The notes below the pieces were generated by a model. It made no database searches. It saw nothing but the letters and a program-made list of their open reading frames with translations, and was not told where the DNA came from. Shown here piece by piece: positions 7,272-16,394 of a stretch of 64,000 nucleotides of DNA. Location of the stretch: the NCBI GenBank assembly GCA_016787265.1, contig JAEUVF010000018.1, forward strand, positions 1 to 64,000, given 5' to 3'. The stretch comes from Flavipsychrobacter sp. (lineage in GTDB: Bacteria; Bacteroidota; Bacteroidia; Chitinophagales; Chitinophagaceae). The position numbers and the translations under genes were made by a program. Each line of letters opens with the position of its first letter. Within the stretch, counting starts at the first letter, position 1.

Positions 7272-8876
7272 TTAATCCGCTTTTTCATTGCCAAATTGTT
7301 GCAATAATTGGTGCAGGTCGTCCAGCGTATTGATTTCATTTACGGTTTTATCTTTTCTCCAGCGCAGTATCCTGGGGAAACGAAGAGCCACTCCACTTTT
7401 ATGTCGGGAGGAAGCTGCAATTCCTTCAAAAGCGATTTCAAATACCAGCTCGGCCGGCACGGTTCGAACCGGACCAAACTTCTCCAGCGCAGTACGCTTC
7501 ACAAATGCATCCACTTCCAGCAATTCCTTATCCGTGAGGCCTGAATAAGCTTTGGTAAAAGCCAGCAGTTTATCGTCCTTTCGAACTGCAAAAGTGTAAT
7601 CCGTATAGAGATTGCTTCTGCGCCCATGGCCTTTTTGCGCATAAATCAGTACAGCATCAATGGTCATGGGATCCGTTTTCCATTTCCACCAGTCGCCCCG
7701 CTTCCTGCCTACCTGGTATACCGAGTCCTTTTTCTTCAGCATGATGCCTTCAGCTACAAACTCCCTGGATCGGCTCCTGAGTTCCGCCAGCTCTTCCCAA
7801 GTATCAAAGATCACCATAGGAGAGAGCAATAGCTTTGGGTGCTGCACCTGTGCTACCAGCGCTTCTAATTTGGCTCTTCTTTGTTCCAGGGGCTGATCCC
7901 GCCAGTCAGTTCCTTCCCATTCTAATAAATCGTATGCGAAAAAATGGATGGGTGCAGCCTCCAATTGTTTTTTGGTAATATTCTTTCGGCCAATCCGGGT
8001 TTGTAACAATGCAAAGGGCATGGGTTTGCCTTCCATTACCGGAAGGATTTCACCATCCAGCACCAGGCCATCTGGTAAGGACTGCAATAAACCCTGGTAC
8101 TCCGGAAACTTCTCTGTTATCAATTCCTCCCCCCGGCTCCAGACAAAGAGTTCGCCATTTCGTTTGATTAATTGTCCGCGTATGCCATCCCATTTCCACT
8201 CTGCCTGCCATTCGGCCGGATCTCCGAGTTCAGCTAATGCTCCTTCTACCGGATAACACAAATAAAAGGGATAGGGCTTGGAGAAATCCGTAGCCGCAAA
8301 ACTGCTGTCCAGCAATTGCTGCAAACTGGTTTGCCGCGGATCCCATTGACCACTGATCAGGTAGGCCACCTGGCTATGTTCCAGCTTCGCCAGTTTGGCC
8401 AGGGCCTGCACCAGTAATTGTTGTGATACCCCGATTCTGAATCCCCCGGTAATGAGCTTGTTGAATACAAATCGTTCTTCGCGATTGAGTTCATCCCATG
8501 CTTGCAACACAAATGATTTCTTTGCTTCTACTTCCTGATTGCTGAGTGATTGCAATGCTTCCAGATAGGTTTGAAGCGAATGACTTGATTCCTGAGTTGG
8601 GGGCGGCAACAGTAAGGCGATGGTTTCAGCAAGATCACCCACTGTATGATAAGATTCTTCAAAAAGCCAGCCAGGTAAACCGGTTTGTTCAATGCACCAT
8701 TCCCGGAGATAAGTGCTGCTGACTGTTCTTTTGGGTCGCCTTCCCGTGAAGAGTGCGATGACCCAAATACTATCTGCCTCCGGTGCTGTTTCAAAATAAC
8801 TCAGCAGGGCTGCCAGCTTATCATTGGTTTTGGTACTGGAACCCAGTTGCTGCACCAGTTCAGCAAACAAGCGCAT
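7272..8876 (-). CDS. ATP-dependent DNA ligase
   Basis: A 534-residue ATP-dependent ligase with an N-terminal DNA-binding domain. The adenylation motif is KWDGIRGQ (motif I, KxDGxR type, catalytic Lys), followed by DGEILP and the C-terminal motifs GIMLKKKDS and WWKWK. The frame opens at 8909, but that ATG overlaps the exonuclease gene. The ATG at 8876 gives MRLFAELVQQL, the usual family start, ten bases after the exonuclease stop, so I use it. It is the central member of the four-gene end-processing set and seals nicks made or cleaned by its partners. This class is separate from the essential NAD-dependent LigA. Confidence 0.9.
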   Translation of the reverse strand: MRLFAELVQQLGSSTKTNDKLAALLSYFETAPEADSIWVIALFTGRRPKRTVSSTYLREWCIEQTGLPGWLFEESYHTVGDLAETIALLLPPPTQESSHSLQTYLEALQSLSNQEVEAKKSFVLQAWDELNREERFVFNKLITGGFRIGVSQQLLVQALAKLAKLEHSQVAYLISGQWDPRQTSLQQLLDSSFAATDFSKPYPFYLCYPVEGALAELGDPAEWQAEWKWDGIRGQLIKRNGELFVWSRGEELITEKFPEYQGLLQSLPDGLVLDGEILPVMEGKPMPFALLQTRIGRKNITKKQLEAAPIHFFAYDLLEWEGTDWRDQPLEQRRAKLEALVAQVQHPKLLLSPMVIFDTWEELAELRSRSREFVAEGIMLKKKDSVYQVGRKRGDWWKWKTDPMTIDAVLIYAQKGHGRRSNLYTDYTFAVRKDDKLLAFTKAYSGLTDKELLEVDAFVKRTALEKFGPVRTVPAELVFEIAFEGIAASSRHKSGVALRFPRILRWRKDKTVNEINTLDDLHQLLQQFGNEKAD

Positions 8877-8886
8877 GCCGGTATTG

Positions 8887-9870
8887 CTATTCCTGCTCTT
8901 CGGTTCCATAATCTGTTTGAATTTCTTTTGCTTCGATTCCCTGCTCAGTTAAATACCTCGAGAAAGCTGCCTGGAAACCATGGGTTACATATACTGAAGA
9001 TGCCCCGGTTGCTTTGACAGCAGTTATCAGTCCATTCCAGTCGGCATGATCACTTAACACAAATCCGGCATCCACATTTCTTCTTCTGGCATTGCCTCGT
9101 ACCTGCATCCAGCCACTGCAAACGGCAACTTTTGCCGGACCGAATTTCTTCAGCCAACTACTGCCATCCGCACTCGGCGGTGCTACTACAATAGACCCTT
9201 TCAGTTGATTTCGGTTAGGCTCCACCGGTACCCGCACTACCGGTGTTAAATTCCATCCTGATTGTATCAGTGTTTCCTGCGTATTGGCAATGGCGCCATG
9301 TGCATATATGGGTTGTTCCAGTTCAGACAGACAACTGATTACCCGTTGTGCTTTTCCCAGGCTATAGGCGAGTAATACAGAACTGTATCCTGCTGCCTGG
9401 TTATCCAGCACCCATTGCCTGATTTGCTGGTAAATAATTTCCTGGTCTTCCCATTGGTAGATGGGCAATCCAAAAGTAGATTCTGTTATAAAATGATGAC
9501 AGGGTACCGGTTCGAAGGATCCACTTATGCCATCCGACACTACTTTATAATCGCCACTTACTACCCAAACTTCTCCTTTGTACTCCACCCGCACCTGGGA
9601 GGAGCCGATAATATGTCCGGCCGGATGCAGACTTACCCTGACACCATTTATATCCAATTGCTCTCCCCAGGCAAGTGATTGTACTTCAACCGGTCCCAGT
9701 CTTAATTGCAGGAGTGGAGCAGTATCGGGATGACAGAGATAGTGGTTGCTTCCCCATCGCGCATGATCACTGTGGGCATGCGTGATAACTGCCTTCTCCA
9801 CAGGCTTCCAAGGGTCGATATAAAATCCACCTGGCTGACAATAGATACCTGAAGGGGTGAAGCTGAGCAT
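8887..9870 (-). CDS. ligase-associated DNA damage response exonuclease (MBL fold)
   Basis: A 327-residue metallo-beta-lactamase/beta-CASP-like nuclease. THAHSDHARWG gives the HxHxDH metal site, with SDHADWNGL and YVTHGF as C-terminal metal and catalytic motifs. The family, related to SNM1/Artemis-type nucleases, co-occurs with the ligase, PdeM and Lhr helicase. A TTG-started extension back to 9900 translates a tandem repeat, so I start at the ATG at 9870 (MLSFTPSGIYCQPGGFY). The next gene downstream is the ligase. Confidence 0.9.
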   Translation of the reverse strand: MLSFTPSGIYCQPGGFYIDPWKPVEKAVITHAHSDHARWGSNHYLCHPDTAPLLQLRLGPVEVQSLAWGEQLDINGVRVSLHPAGHIIGSSQVRVEYKGEVWVVSGDYKVVSDGISGSFEPVPCHHFITESTFGLPIYQWEDQEIIYQQIRQWVLDNQAAGYSSVLLAYSLGKAQRVISCLSELEQPIYAHGAIANTQETLIQSGWNLTPVVRVPVEPNRNQLKGSIVVAPPSADGSSWLKKFGPAKVAVCSGWMQVRGNARRRNVDAGFVLSDHADWNGLITAVKATGASSVYVTHGFQAAFSRYLTEQGIEAKEIQTDYGTEEQE

Positions 9871-9918
9871 GGAAAGAGTGAATGGGGTGAATAAGGTCAA
9901 TAAGGTGAATATGGTGAA
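9871..9918. repeat. degenerate 9-bp tandem repeat, consensus AAGGTGAAT
   Basis: On the plus strand the units GGGGTGAAT, AAGGTCAAT, AAGGTGAAT and ATGGTGAAT follow each other. They fill the whole gap between the DUF2256 gene stop (9919) and the exonuclease start (9870). The GGTGAA core matches the heptamer arrays at 195-325 and 19608-19643, with a different unit length. Confidence 0.75.
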
Positions 9919-10062
9919 TTAGGAATTGCGGGAGCGGCGGCAGCGTTCACTGCAATATTTCACTTCTTCCCAAACCGCAGCCCATTTTTTTCTCCAGGAA
10001 AAAGGACGATTACAGGTAATGCAAATCTTCTGTGGCAGGTTAACTTTTTTGACTTGCTTCAT
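9919..10062 (-). CDS. DUF2256 zinc-ribbon-like small protein
   Basis: A basic protein of 47 residues. It has the whole DUF2256 signature: CITCNRPFSWRKKWA, then VKYCSERCR, so four cysteines in two CxxC-type pairs that probably bind zinc. The frame could open at 10101, but the ATG at 10062 (MKQVKKVNLPQKICITC) gives the standard family length. DUF2256 genes are often next to photolyase or cryptochrome genes. Here the gene is first in the minus-strand run that continues into exonuclease and ligase. The function is unknown; the context suggests a DNA-related role. Confidence 0.8.
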   Translation of the reverse strand: MKQVKKVNLPQKICITCNRPFSWRKKWAAVWEEVKYCSERCRRSRNS

Positions 10063-10114
10063 TCCCAAATAACAATCCTTGTCACGGGAAGGTTTATACA
10101 AAAGCCAGGCCGAC

Positions 10115-11326
10115 TTAATTCACCGTTGTGATCGTTCCGTTCAGGAGTTTGACCACATACATTTTTTTGTTTTCGAAATAATCCAGTTGCTGTTCCTGTT
10201 TATTGAGCAATACTGGCTGGATATCAAAATCAGTAAAGACCTGGTATTTTTTTTCTCCGAGTCCCAGTGCGAGATTAGGTCCCTGTTCCGCTACCATTTT
10301 TCCAAAGCGGTACATCACCTCATATCCGCGGAATACCATATCACTTGGACGTGCATATAACTGGTCTCGGAAATGATTGGTGATGGAGACACTTAAAGAA
10401 TCTGTCCGGACAGGATTAAACGGTATAGTATAAAAGATTTCTAGGTCTTTGTATTCAACACTTTCAAAATCCCGTATGCCATCCCAGGTGGGCATACCCA
10501 TGATCTGAACCGGGTAGGTTTTGTTAAGTTCAGCCAAATGGCCAGCGAGTTTGCGCGCAAACTGTACATCCAGGCTTCCTGCTACTGCCAGTGTATTTTT
10601 AGTGCTATCCAGGTAAGGAAGCAGATTTTCAGCTTCGAAATCCGTTGGCAGTGTCACGTATTTCAGTTTCAACTGGGCACCTGGTTTGGATTTTTCCACA
10701 TCGTTCAGGTATCCTTTGAGCCGGGCTTCCTGAGCGCCATTCCGGGTGAATACAATAATGGATGCCTGTTTTCTTTTTTTCTCCAGGTAGTCATAAATTC
10801 CCTGAGCATGTGTAGCCAGTGTACTGTTCAGGATAACCATGTAAGGATTATTGCTGATGCCTGCATCGTTGGGCAGGTTTACATTTACAAAAGGCACCTG
10901 CTTTTTATTCGCAAAATCTGCCCAGGGCCTGATCTCATTATTGGCAATATGTCCAACCAGCAGGTTGGCCTGTTGAACTGCAGGATCCTGCATTATGGTC
11001 TGCAGGTTTCTGTTCGAACGGGTATCAATTACATTTACCTCAAGTTCCACTTTTTCCTTATTCAGGGAATCAATGGCAAGCTGAACTCCTTCATAGAATT
11101 CAAGTCCGGGTAAAAAATAACGTGGAAATTGTTTCCCATGGCGGTATTGACCACCTGCATCAAAAGCCGAATCAAGGTACAGCGGAAGCAGGAAGGTAAC
11201 CACCTGCTTTTTTTTAACCGGTTGTTGTGGCAGGGTTACCAATGCACTGTCCTGGGCAATGGCCCGAACAATTATTGAACTCATCAGAACAACCGTAAGA
11301 AAAAAGAGCCTGCTGTATTTGCGCAT
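10115..11326 (-). CDS. exported type-1 periplasmic binding-fold protein
   Basis: This 403-residue protein has a signal peptide (YSRLFFLTVVLMSSIIVRAIAQ). The body resembles receptor-family/LivK-type ligand-binding proteins: VVTFLLPLYLDSAF, GVQLAIDSLNKEKVELEVNVIDT, LLVGHIANNEIRP, then PFVNVNLPN and MGMPTWDGI. No ABC permease or ATPase gene lies beside it, so transport is not shown. It begins 19 bases after the guaA stop and is probably co-transcribed with guaA. The ligand is unknown. Confidence 0.7.
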   Translation of the reverse strand: MRKYSRLFFLTVVLMSSIIVRAIAQDSALVTLPQQPVKKKQVVTFLLPLYLDSAFDAGGQYRHGKQFPRYFLPGLEFYEGVQLAIDSLNKEKVELEVNVIDTRSNRNLQTIMQDPAVQQANLLVGHIANNEIRPWADFANKKQVPFVNVNLPNDAGISNNPYMVILNSTLATHAQGIYDYLEKKRKQASIIVFTRNGAQEARLKGYLNDVEKSKPGAQLKLKYVTLPTDFEAENLLPYLDSTKNTLAVAGSLDVQFARKLAGHLAELNKTYPVQIMGMPTWDGIRDFESVEYKDLEIFYTIPFNPVRTDSLSVSITNHFRDQLYARPSDMVFRGYEVMYRFGKMVAEQGPNLALGLGEKKYQVFTDFDIQPVLLNKQEQQLDYFENKKMYVVKLLNGTITTVN

Positions 11327-11345
11327 GTGCCTTGGGTTTAGTTTC

Positions 11346-12881
11346 TTATTCCCATTCGATGGTAGCTGGTGGTTTACTGCTGATATCGTACACCACCCGG
11401 TTAATACCCCGAACGTTGTTGATTATATCACTCGAAATATGTGCCAGAAAATCGTAGGGCAGATGAGCCCAGTCGGCAGTCATCCCATCTACGGAAGTTA
11501 CTGCTCTGAGCGCAACGGTGTATTCATAGGTTCTTTCATCGCCCATAACTCCTACACTCTTAACGGGCAGCAGGATGGCGCCTGCCTGCCATACCGATTT
11601 ATATAAGTTGTGTTCTTTGAGTCCTGAGATGTATCGGTGATCGGCTTCCTGTAGCAGTTTAACTTTTTCTTCTGTTATTTCACCGAGGATGCGGATAGCC
11701 AAACCAGGGCCCGGGAAAGGATGACGATCAATTAATTCGTCCGGAATTCCCAACTCGCGACCTACTTTTCTTACTTCATCCTTGAAGAGATAGCGCAGTG
11801 GTTCTACCAGCTCCAGGTGCATTTGCTCCGGCAACCCACCCACATTGTGGTGCGATTTGATCGTTACAGATGGACCGTGTACAGATACACTTTCAATTAC
11901 ATCGGGGTAAATGGTTCCTTGTCCCAACAGTTCAATTCCTTCTACCTTTTTGGCTTCTTCCTGGAAAACATCAATAAATAATTTTCCGATCACTTTACGT
12001 TTGGCCTCAGGATCGGTTTTGCCGGCCAGGTCTGAGTAGAAGCGCTCTTTTGCATCCACCCCTTTTACATTGAGGTGGAGATTGTCTTTATAGGTTTTTA
12101 ATACCTGCTCAAATTCTCCTTTTCTGAGTACTCCGTTGTCTACAAAAATACCATAGAGCCGATCGCCAATGGCTCTTGAAATCAGAGTTGCAGCCACTGT
12201 ACTGTCCACGCCACCACTGAGAGCCATGATCACTTTACGATCACCGATCTGCTTTTGCAGGGCAGCAACGGTATCGGAGATAAAATGGGCTGGCGTCCAG
12301 TCCTGCGCACAACCACATACTTCCACCAGGAAGTTGCGGATCAGTTTTTTTCCTTCGATGCTATGGTACACTTCCGGATGGAATTGCACAGCGTATAAAA
12401 TTTCTTTATCGTCTGTTTTACGAAATGCTGCAATGGGGATGGATTGCGTATCCGCCAGCAGTTCAAATCCGGCGGGGATTTCTTTCACGCTGTCAGCATG
12501 ACTCATCCATACCTGGCTTTGTTTGGACATGCCCTCAAATATGCGGTCATCTTTCAGTAGTTGAAGGATCGCGCGGCCATATTCGCGTTTACTGCTTTTT
12601 TCGACCCTGCCGCCAAATTTTTTGGCAGTCAGTTGAGCGCCATAACATACTCCCAAAACGGGCAGCCGGGAAATCATGGACTGAATATCCACGTCCGGTG
12701 CGTTTTCATCATTCACAGAAAAAGGTGATCCGGACAGGATAATCCCTTTTAAGCCGGGTTCATATTCGAAAGGTTTGTGGTAGGGGATGATTTCACAATA
12801 TACATTCGCTTCGCGTACAGCCCTGGCTATCAACTGGGTATATTGAGAGCCAAAATCGAGGATGAGAATTTTTTCAGTCAT
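11346..12881 (-). CDS. guaA: GMP synthase (glutamine-hydrolysing)
   Basis: Converts XMP to GMP using glutamine and ATP, the last step of guanine nucleotide synthesis. The 511 residues hold a class I glutamine amidotransferase domain (Cys79 in GVCYGAQ; His168 and Glu170 in QFHPE), an ATP pyrophosphatase P-loop (SGGVDST, 222-228), and the C-terminal dimerisation domain ending KPPATIEWE. The length is full and all key residues are present. A TAACTTCG box (one mismatch to TAnnTTTG, minus strand, 12889-12896) lies eight bases upstream of the start. Confidence 0.97.
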   Translation of the reverse strand: MTEKILILDFGSQYTQLIARAVREANVYCEIIPYHKPFEYEPGLKGIILSGSPFSVNDENAPDVDIQSMISRLPVLGVCYGAQLTAKKFGGRVEKSSKREYGRAILQLLKDDRIFEGMSKQSQVWMSHADSVKEIPAGFELLADTQSIPIAAFRKTDDKEILYAVQFHPEVYHSIEGKKLIRNFLVEVCGCAQDWTPAHFISDTVAALQKQIGDRKVIMALSGGVDSTVAATLISRAIGDRLYGIFVDNGVLRKGEFEQVLKTYKDNLHLNVKGVDAKERFYSDLAGKTDPEAKRKVIGKLFIDVFQEEAKKVEGIELLGQGTIYPDVIESVSVHGPSVTIKSHHNVGGLPEQMHLELVEPLRYLFKDEVRKVGRELGIPDELIDRHPFPGPGLAIRILGEITEEKVKLLQEADHRYISGLKEHNLYKSVWQAGAILLPVKSVGVMGDERTYEYTVALRAVTSVDGMTADWAHLPYDFLAHISSDIINNVRGINRVVYDISSKPPATIEWE

Positions 12882-12991
12882 GGTGGCGCGAAGTTACAAT
12901 CTTTTTCCAGCCCTTCAGATTCCGGTAACTTTTTCCAGGAACGGGCGTCTAAGACTGTAAATATTTTGTTTTTTTGACTAAACAACCTCAC

Positions 12992-13714
12992 ATGAAAAAA
13001 ATTTTAATGGCTGCTCTCCTTGTCAGCCTTGGCTTCTCCGCCTGCGTATTTACAACCGGAAAAAAAGTCAGGGGGGATGGAAATGTCACCAGTTCAAATC
13101 GTACGCCGGGTTCCTTCTCAGAAGTTGAGCAAAAAGGATTTTTCGATGTGGAGCTGGTAGTAGGCGATCAGCCTTCTGTGACGCTGGAAGGGGAGGAAAA
13201 TATCATCTCAAAAATTGAAACTTATGTAAGTGGCTCTACGCTGAAGATTCAGACCGAAGATGGATTTGATCTCCGTCCCAGCCGGGATGTCCGGATTAAA
13301 GTAACTGCCCCTTCTTATAAGAAAGTGTTCTCCTATGGTTCCGGAAATATTATTTCTCAATCGATGGTGAAAAATGATGAGCCTATCGAAGTAGGAACCA
13401 AAGGCAGTGGTGATATCAAAATGGAAATCATGGCACCCGAAGTAACTGCCTCCATCTACGGCAGCGGAAATGTTACCCTCAAAGGAGAAACCAGGAAAGT
13501 AACCCTGGAATGTACCGGCAGCGGGGATTTGAATGCAGTTGACCTGCTTTCCGAAGAAGCCAATGTGGATATTAAGGGCAGTGGAAATGCCAGTGTGAAC
13601 TCCAGCAAAAGTCTGCAGGTGGATGTGAAAGGTAGTGGTGATGTGCGTTACAAAGGAAATCCTTCTATTCGCTCAGATATCCGTGGTAGCGGGAACATCA
13701 AAAAACTGGATTAA
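12992..13714 (+). CDS. GIN-domain (DUF2807) lipoprotein
   Basis: This 240-residue protein begins with a lipoprotein-type signal ending LGFSAC. It continues as a head-GIN/DUF2807 domain made of short beta repeats: GSGNIISQ, GSGDIKME, GSGNVTLK, GSGDLNAV, GSGNASVN, GSGDVRYK, GSGNIKK. The regularly spaced GSG[ND] motif is the family hallmark and builds a right-handed beta-helix-like fold. It is probably anchored in the envelope; its binding partner is unknown. I use the ATG at 12992, not the TTG at 12974, because the signal sequence begins there. Confidence 0.85.
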   Translation: MKKILMAALLVSLGFSACVFTTGKKVRGDGNVTSSNRTPGSFSEVEQKGFFDVELVVGDQPSVTLEGEENIISKIETYVSGSTLKIQTEDGFDLRPSRDVRIKVTAPSYKKVFSYGSGNIISQSMVKNDEPIEVGTKGSGDIKMEIMAPEVTASIYGSGNVTLKGETRKVTLECTGSGDLNAVDLLSEEANVDIKGSGNASVNSSKSLQVDVKGSGDVRYKGNPSIRSDIRGSGNIKKLD

Positions 13715-13717
13715 GCC

Positions 13718-14491
13718 TTATTTGTCATAAAACTGCTGGTGCGCCAGTTTTCCGTTGTGATCATAGGTGGCCAGTGAACGGATGCGGCCCTGGGGATCAT
13801 AATAAGACCAGGTGCCGCTTCTTTTTCCATGTGTATAAGATCCGGAAGCGCGCAATAATCCTTTACTCAGCCAGTGTTCCCAATGTCCTTCGCGTAATCC
13901 ATTTCGGTAATAGCCTGAATCCTTAGGTGTTCCATTTGGAAAATAGTTCATGTACAGGCCATGGTGAAGGCATTCTTTAAAGGGTGCCATATAGGCATTG
14001 TCCCCTGCCTGTTCATTTAGCTGAACACTTGCCAACACCAGGCTGTCGATGGGAACAGGAGGCAATTCTTCATGTCTCTTTCCATACAGGTGCCAGAAGG
14101 ATTGAATCGGTGATGTAGCCTGGGTGTAAGCATTTTGGTCCTTTTGTGCAGCCTGGGCAAGTGGCAGCAAAACATGCTTTGGATGTTTCTTCATTTCCTG
14201 TTTCAGACGCTGCAGTTTGGCCGCACTATAGGTTCTGATAAATCTCGGTTGTCCGTTACTGTACCATCCTTTCCATTCACCGTCAGGTATCCCCAATTCA
14301 AATACACCTTTATCCCGTATCTGCAGAGAATCAAACCAGCTTCGATATTCACCATGTGGTAGTTTTCGTTTATAGCTGACCGTGAAACGATAAGCATTAG
14401 TCGTAGCACTGGTGCCATCCTGGCGGCCGGTCCATAAAAGAGATGTTCCGGTACTGATCAGTACCAGCCAGGAAAAGAGTAGTTGTTTCAT
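13718..14491 (-). CDS. exported MORN-repeat (YwqK-like) protein
   Basis: A 257-residue protein with a signal-like N-terminus (MKQLLFSWLVLISTGTSLLW). It has several MORN/YwqK-type repeats: GEYRSWFDS, DGEWKGWYSNGQPRF, HGLYMNYFPNGTPKDSGYY, EGHWEHWLSKGLL and SGTWSYYDPQG. Such repeats form beta hairpins on exported or envelope proteins of Bacteroidota. The ATG at 14491 is preferred over the TTG at 14503. It converges on the GIN gene with three bases between stops. The function is unknown. Confidence 0.7.
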   Translation of the reverse strand: MKQLLFSWLVLISTGTSLLWTGRQDGTSATTNAYRFTVSYKRKLPHGEYRSWFDSLQIRDKGVFELGIPDGEWKGWYSNGQPRFIRTYSAAKLQRLKQEMKKHPKHVLLPLAQAAQKDQNAYTQATSPIQSFWHLYGKRHEELPPVPIDSLVLASVQLNEQAGDNAYMAPFKECLHHGLYMNYFPNGTPKDSGYYRNGLREGHWEHWLSKGLLRASGSYTHGKRSGTWSYYDPQGRIRSLATYDHNGKLAHQQFYDK

Positions 14492-14570
14492 GGGCGCAAG
14501 CAATTGTTACAGAACTAAGGTAACAAGCTGGGGGTAATCTGGTTCAGGAACAGTTATATTTTAATCTTTC

Positions 14571-16301
14571 TTAGTTTATCACCCTGTATACCGGATAGCG
14601 GTTATGCCCGGATTCGTAATAGGGAGAATTTTTAAAAATGAAATCCAGCTGCTGTCCGGCTGATTTGGCAAAACTGGTATCGGCAGCCTTTTTTGCTTCC
14701 AGCGCTTTTTGCAATTCCGGATGTTCTTTGAGGTATTTTTCTGCGGTATCCTCAAATACATAGGAACTGTATCCTTCTTTTTGTCCCAGTATTGGATCGA
14801 AAAAATTCCATGTAAAATAGGAGTCCATTCCCTGTGGCTCCAATACTTCTATCAAAAACCGGTTGGCTCGCTGGTTAAGTGGTATGTACCAGTCGCCTTT
14901 TCGAAACAGGACTTTTTCCTTGTGCGTGCTATGCTTCACGTTGGTATTCAGATGGTGTCCTTCAAATGTTCTCTGAGACGGTGTATACTGCTCAATTTTA
15001 TAATATTCCACTTCCAGGGTGGTATCTTTTGGAAGGGGGATCATCGTTACCCGGTTGAGCTGAAGGAGTTCTGCCACTTTCCACCAGCCCTGCGGCAAGA
15101 TATAGGCTGCTGGTTTGGATACTTCCTGTGCCACCTCATACTGATTGAAAAACCGGATGGTTTTCTCGAATGGTTTGTTGCGATCATAATAGAGTCGGGG
15201 CAATCCGGATACTCCACTTTGTTTTTTGCCTGCTTCATAACCTTTAAATAACCGGTCACTCCATTGGTCCCGGTTGACTTTCCATTGAAGCGCAAACCGA
15301 TCTGCTTTTTGTTGCTGTTCAAAACTTTGACGGATCAGTGTCTTGATGGTGCCAGCATTTTCAGAAGCGAAACTTACAAAGGATTCCATCAGGGCATATG
15401 TGGCTTCCACCCGTTGCGGATAGGGTTTTAGCATATGCGTTTCGGGTACAAAAGCAAAACAGTTCCACAGGCTGGCATAACCGCTGGAATAACGTGGCCC
15501 TTCCAGGAATTCCGGCCAGCCGGATGCTGGGGTATCACCAAATGCATTCACATAAGGGATCAGATCATACCCTCTTTTTTTCATCAGGCTGTAAAGTCCG
15601 GGTTCAAACTGTTTATTCATAAACTCGCCCATCACACCACCCAGTTTATTGTGCTGGGAGGCGATCAGGGTCATGATATGCTGGTAATCTGCCCCATTTG
15701 AAACATGATTGTCGATGAATACATCCGGTTGGAGGTAGTGGAAAATCTTCACGAAACTCCTTGCTTCCCGGGTATCGTTCTTGATAAAATCGCGGTTAAG
15801 GTCGTAGTTCTGGGAATTTCCCCTGGAGCCGAAAGCAGCCGGACCATTCTGATCCACCCGGTTAAAGGCAGAGCGGTTAAGTGCACCACCGATATTATAA
15901 ACGGGAACAATGGCCAGGGCCACATTATCCGGGATTTTCTTTTTACCCTGGATGAGATCGCGTAACCAAAGCATGCTGGCATCGATTCCATCCGGTTCGC
16001 CGGGATGAATTCCATTGATAATGAACAGTACCACTTTTTGCTGGCGATGCCATTGAACCGGGTCGGCGGTTCCGTCATTGGAATAAAGTGCGAGATGCAG
16101 GGGATGGCCCGCATCGGTCGGCCCCATGGTCTTCAATGTGAGGCGGGTTGATAGCTTGTCCAACTGCTGGTAATAACGAATCACTTCCGGATAAGTAGAA
16201 GTTTCTGCTCCGTTCGTTCGTTCATAAGGGGTAGGAGCGAGTTGGGCATGGATGGGAGACCAGTAGAAAAGAACTGCCAGTAATATGTGGGAAGCTTTCA
16301 T
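14571..16301 (-). CDS. M14-family zinc carboxypeptidase, exported
   Basis: This 576-residue protein has a signal peptide (MKASHILLAVLFYWSPIHAQ) and an M14 metallopeptidase domain. Zinc ligands His and Glu are in NGIHPGEPDGID; the substrate-binding region is YDLNRDF. The third ligand is likely His in DVFIDNHVSNG, and Glu in FVPETHML is a candidate catalytic base. It should be periplasmic or secreted and trim peptides. It is distinct from the 859-residue M14 protein at 25326; the two share only the fold motifs. Confidence 0.85.
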   Translation of the reverse strand: MKASHILLAVLFYWSPIHAQLAPTPYERTNGAETSTYPEVIRYYQQLDKLSTRLTLKTMGPTDAGHPLHLALYSNDGTADPVQWHRQQKVVLFIINGIHPGEPDGIDASMLWLRDLIQGKKKIPDNVALAIVPVYNIGGALNRSAFNRVDQNGPAAFGSRGNSQNYDLNRDFIKNDTREARSFVKIFHYLQPDVFIDNHVSNGADYQHIMTLIASQHNKLGGVMGEFMNKQFEPGLYSLMKKRGYDLIPYVNAFGDTPASGWPEFLEGPRYSSGYASLWNCFAFVPETHMLKPYPQRVEATYALMESFVSFASENAGTIKTLIRQSFEQQQKADRFALQWKVNRDQWSDRLFKGYEAGKKQSGVSGLPRLYYDRNKPFEKTIRFFNQYEVAQEVSKPAAYILPQGWWKVAELLQLNRVTMIPLPKDTTLEVEYYKIEQYTPSQRTFEGHHLNTNVKHSTHKEKVLFRKGDWYIPLNQRANRFLIEVLEPQGMDSYFTWNFFDPILGQKEGYSSYVFEDTAEKYLKEHPELQKALEAKKAADTSFAKSAGQQLDFIFKNSPYYESGHNRYPVYRVIN

Positions 16302-16328
16302 TTCCAGTTAATTAAGATCGGAAAATAA

Positions 16329-16359
16329 ACAAAAAAAGGTCCAGTCTGGTGACTGGACC
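16329..16359 (-). terminator. rho-independent terminator after rpsT
   Basis: A perfect 9-bp stem (GGTCCAGTC at 16338-16346 with GACTGGACC at 16351-16359) with a 4-base loop. On the minus strand it is followed by seven T residues (plus-strand A run 16331-16337). It lies just downstream of rpsT. Confidence 0.9.
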
Positions 16360-16394
16360 CGTATTTAGGTCTGATAGATCGAATTTGGAATCGC

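Noticed and set aside
9871..9900. TTG-started extension of the MBL exonuclease
   Set aside because: It translates the tandem repeat; the family N-terminus begins at the ATG at 9870.
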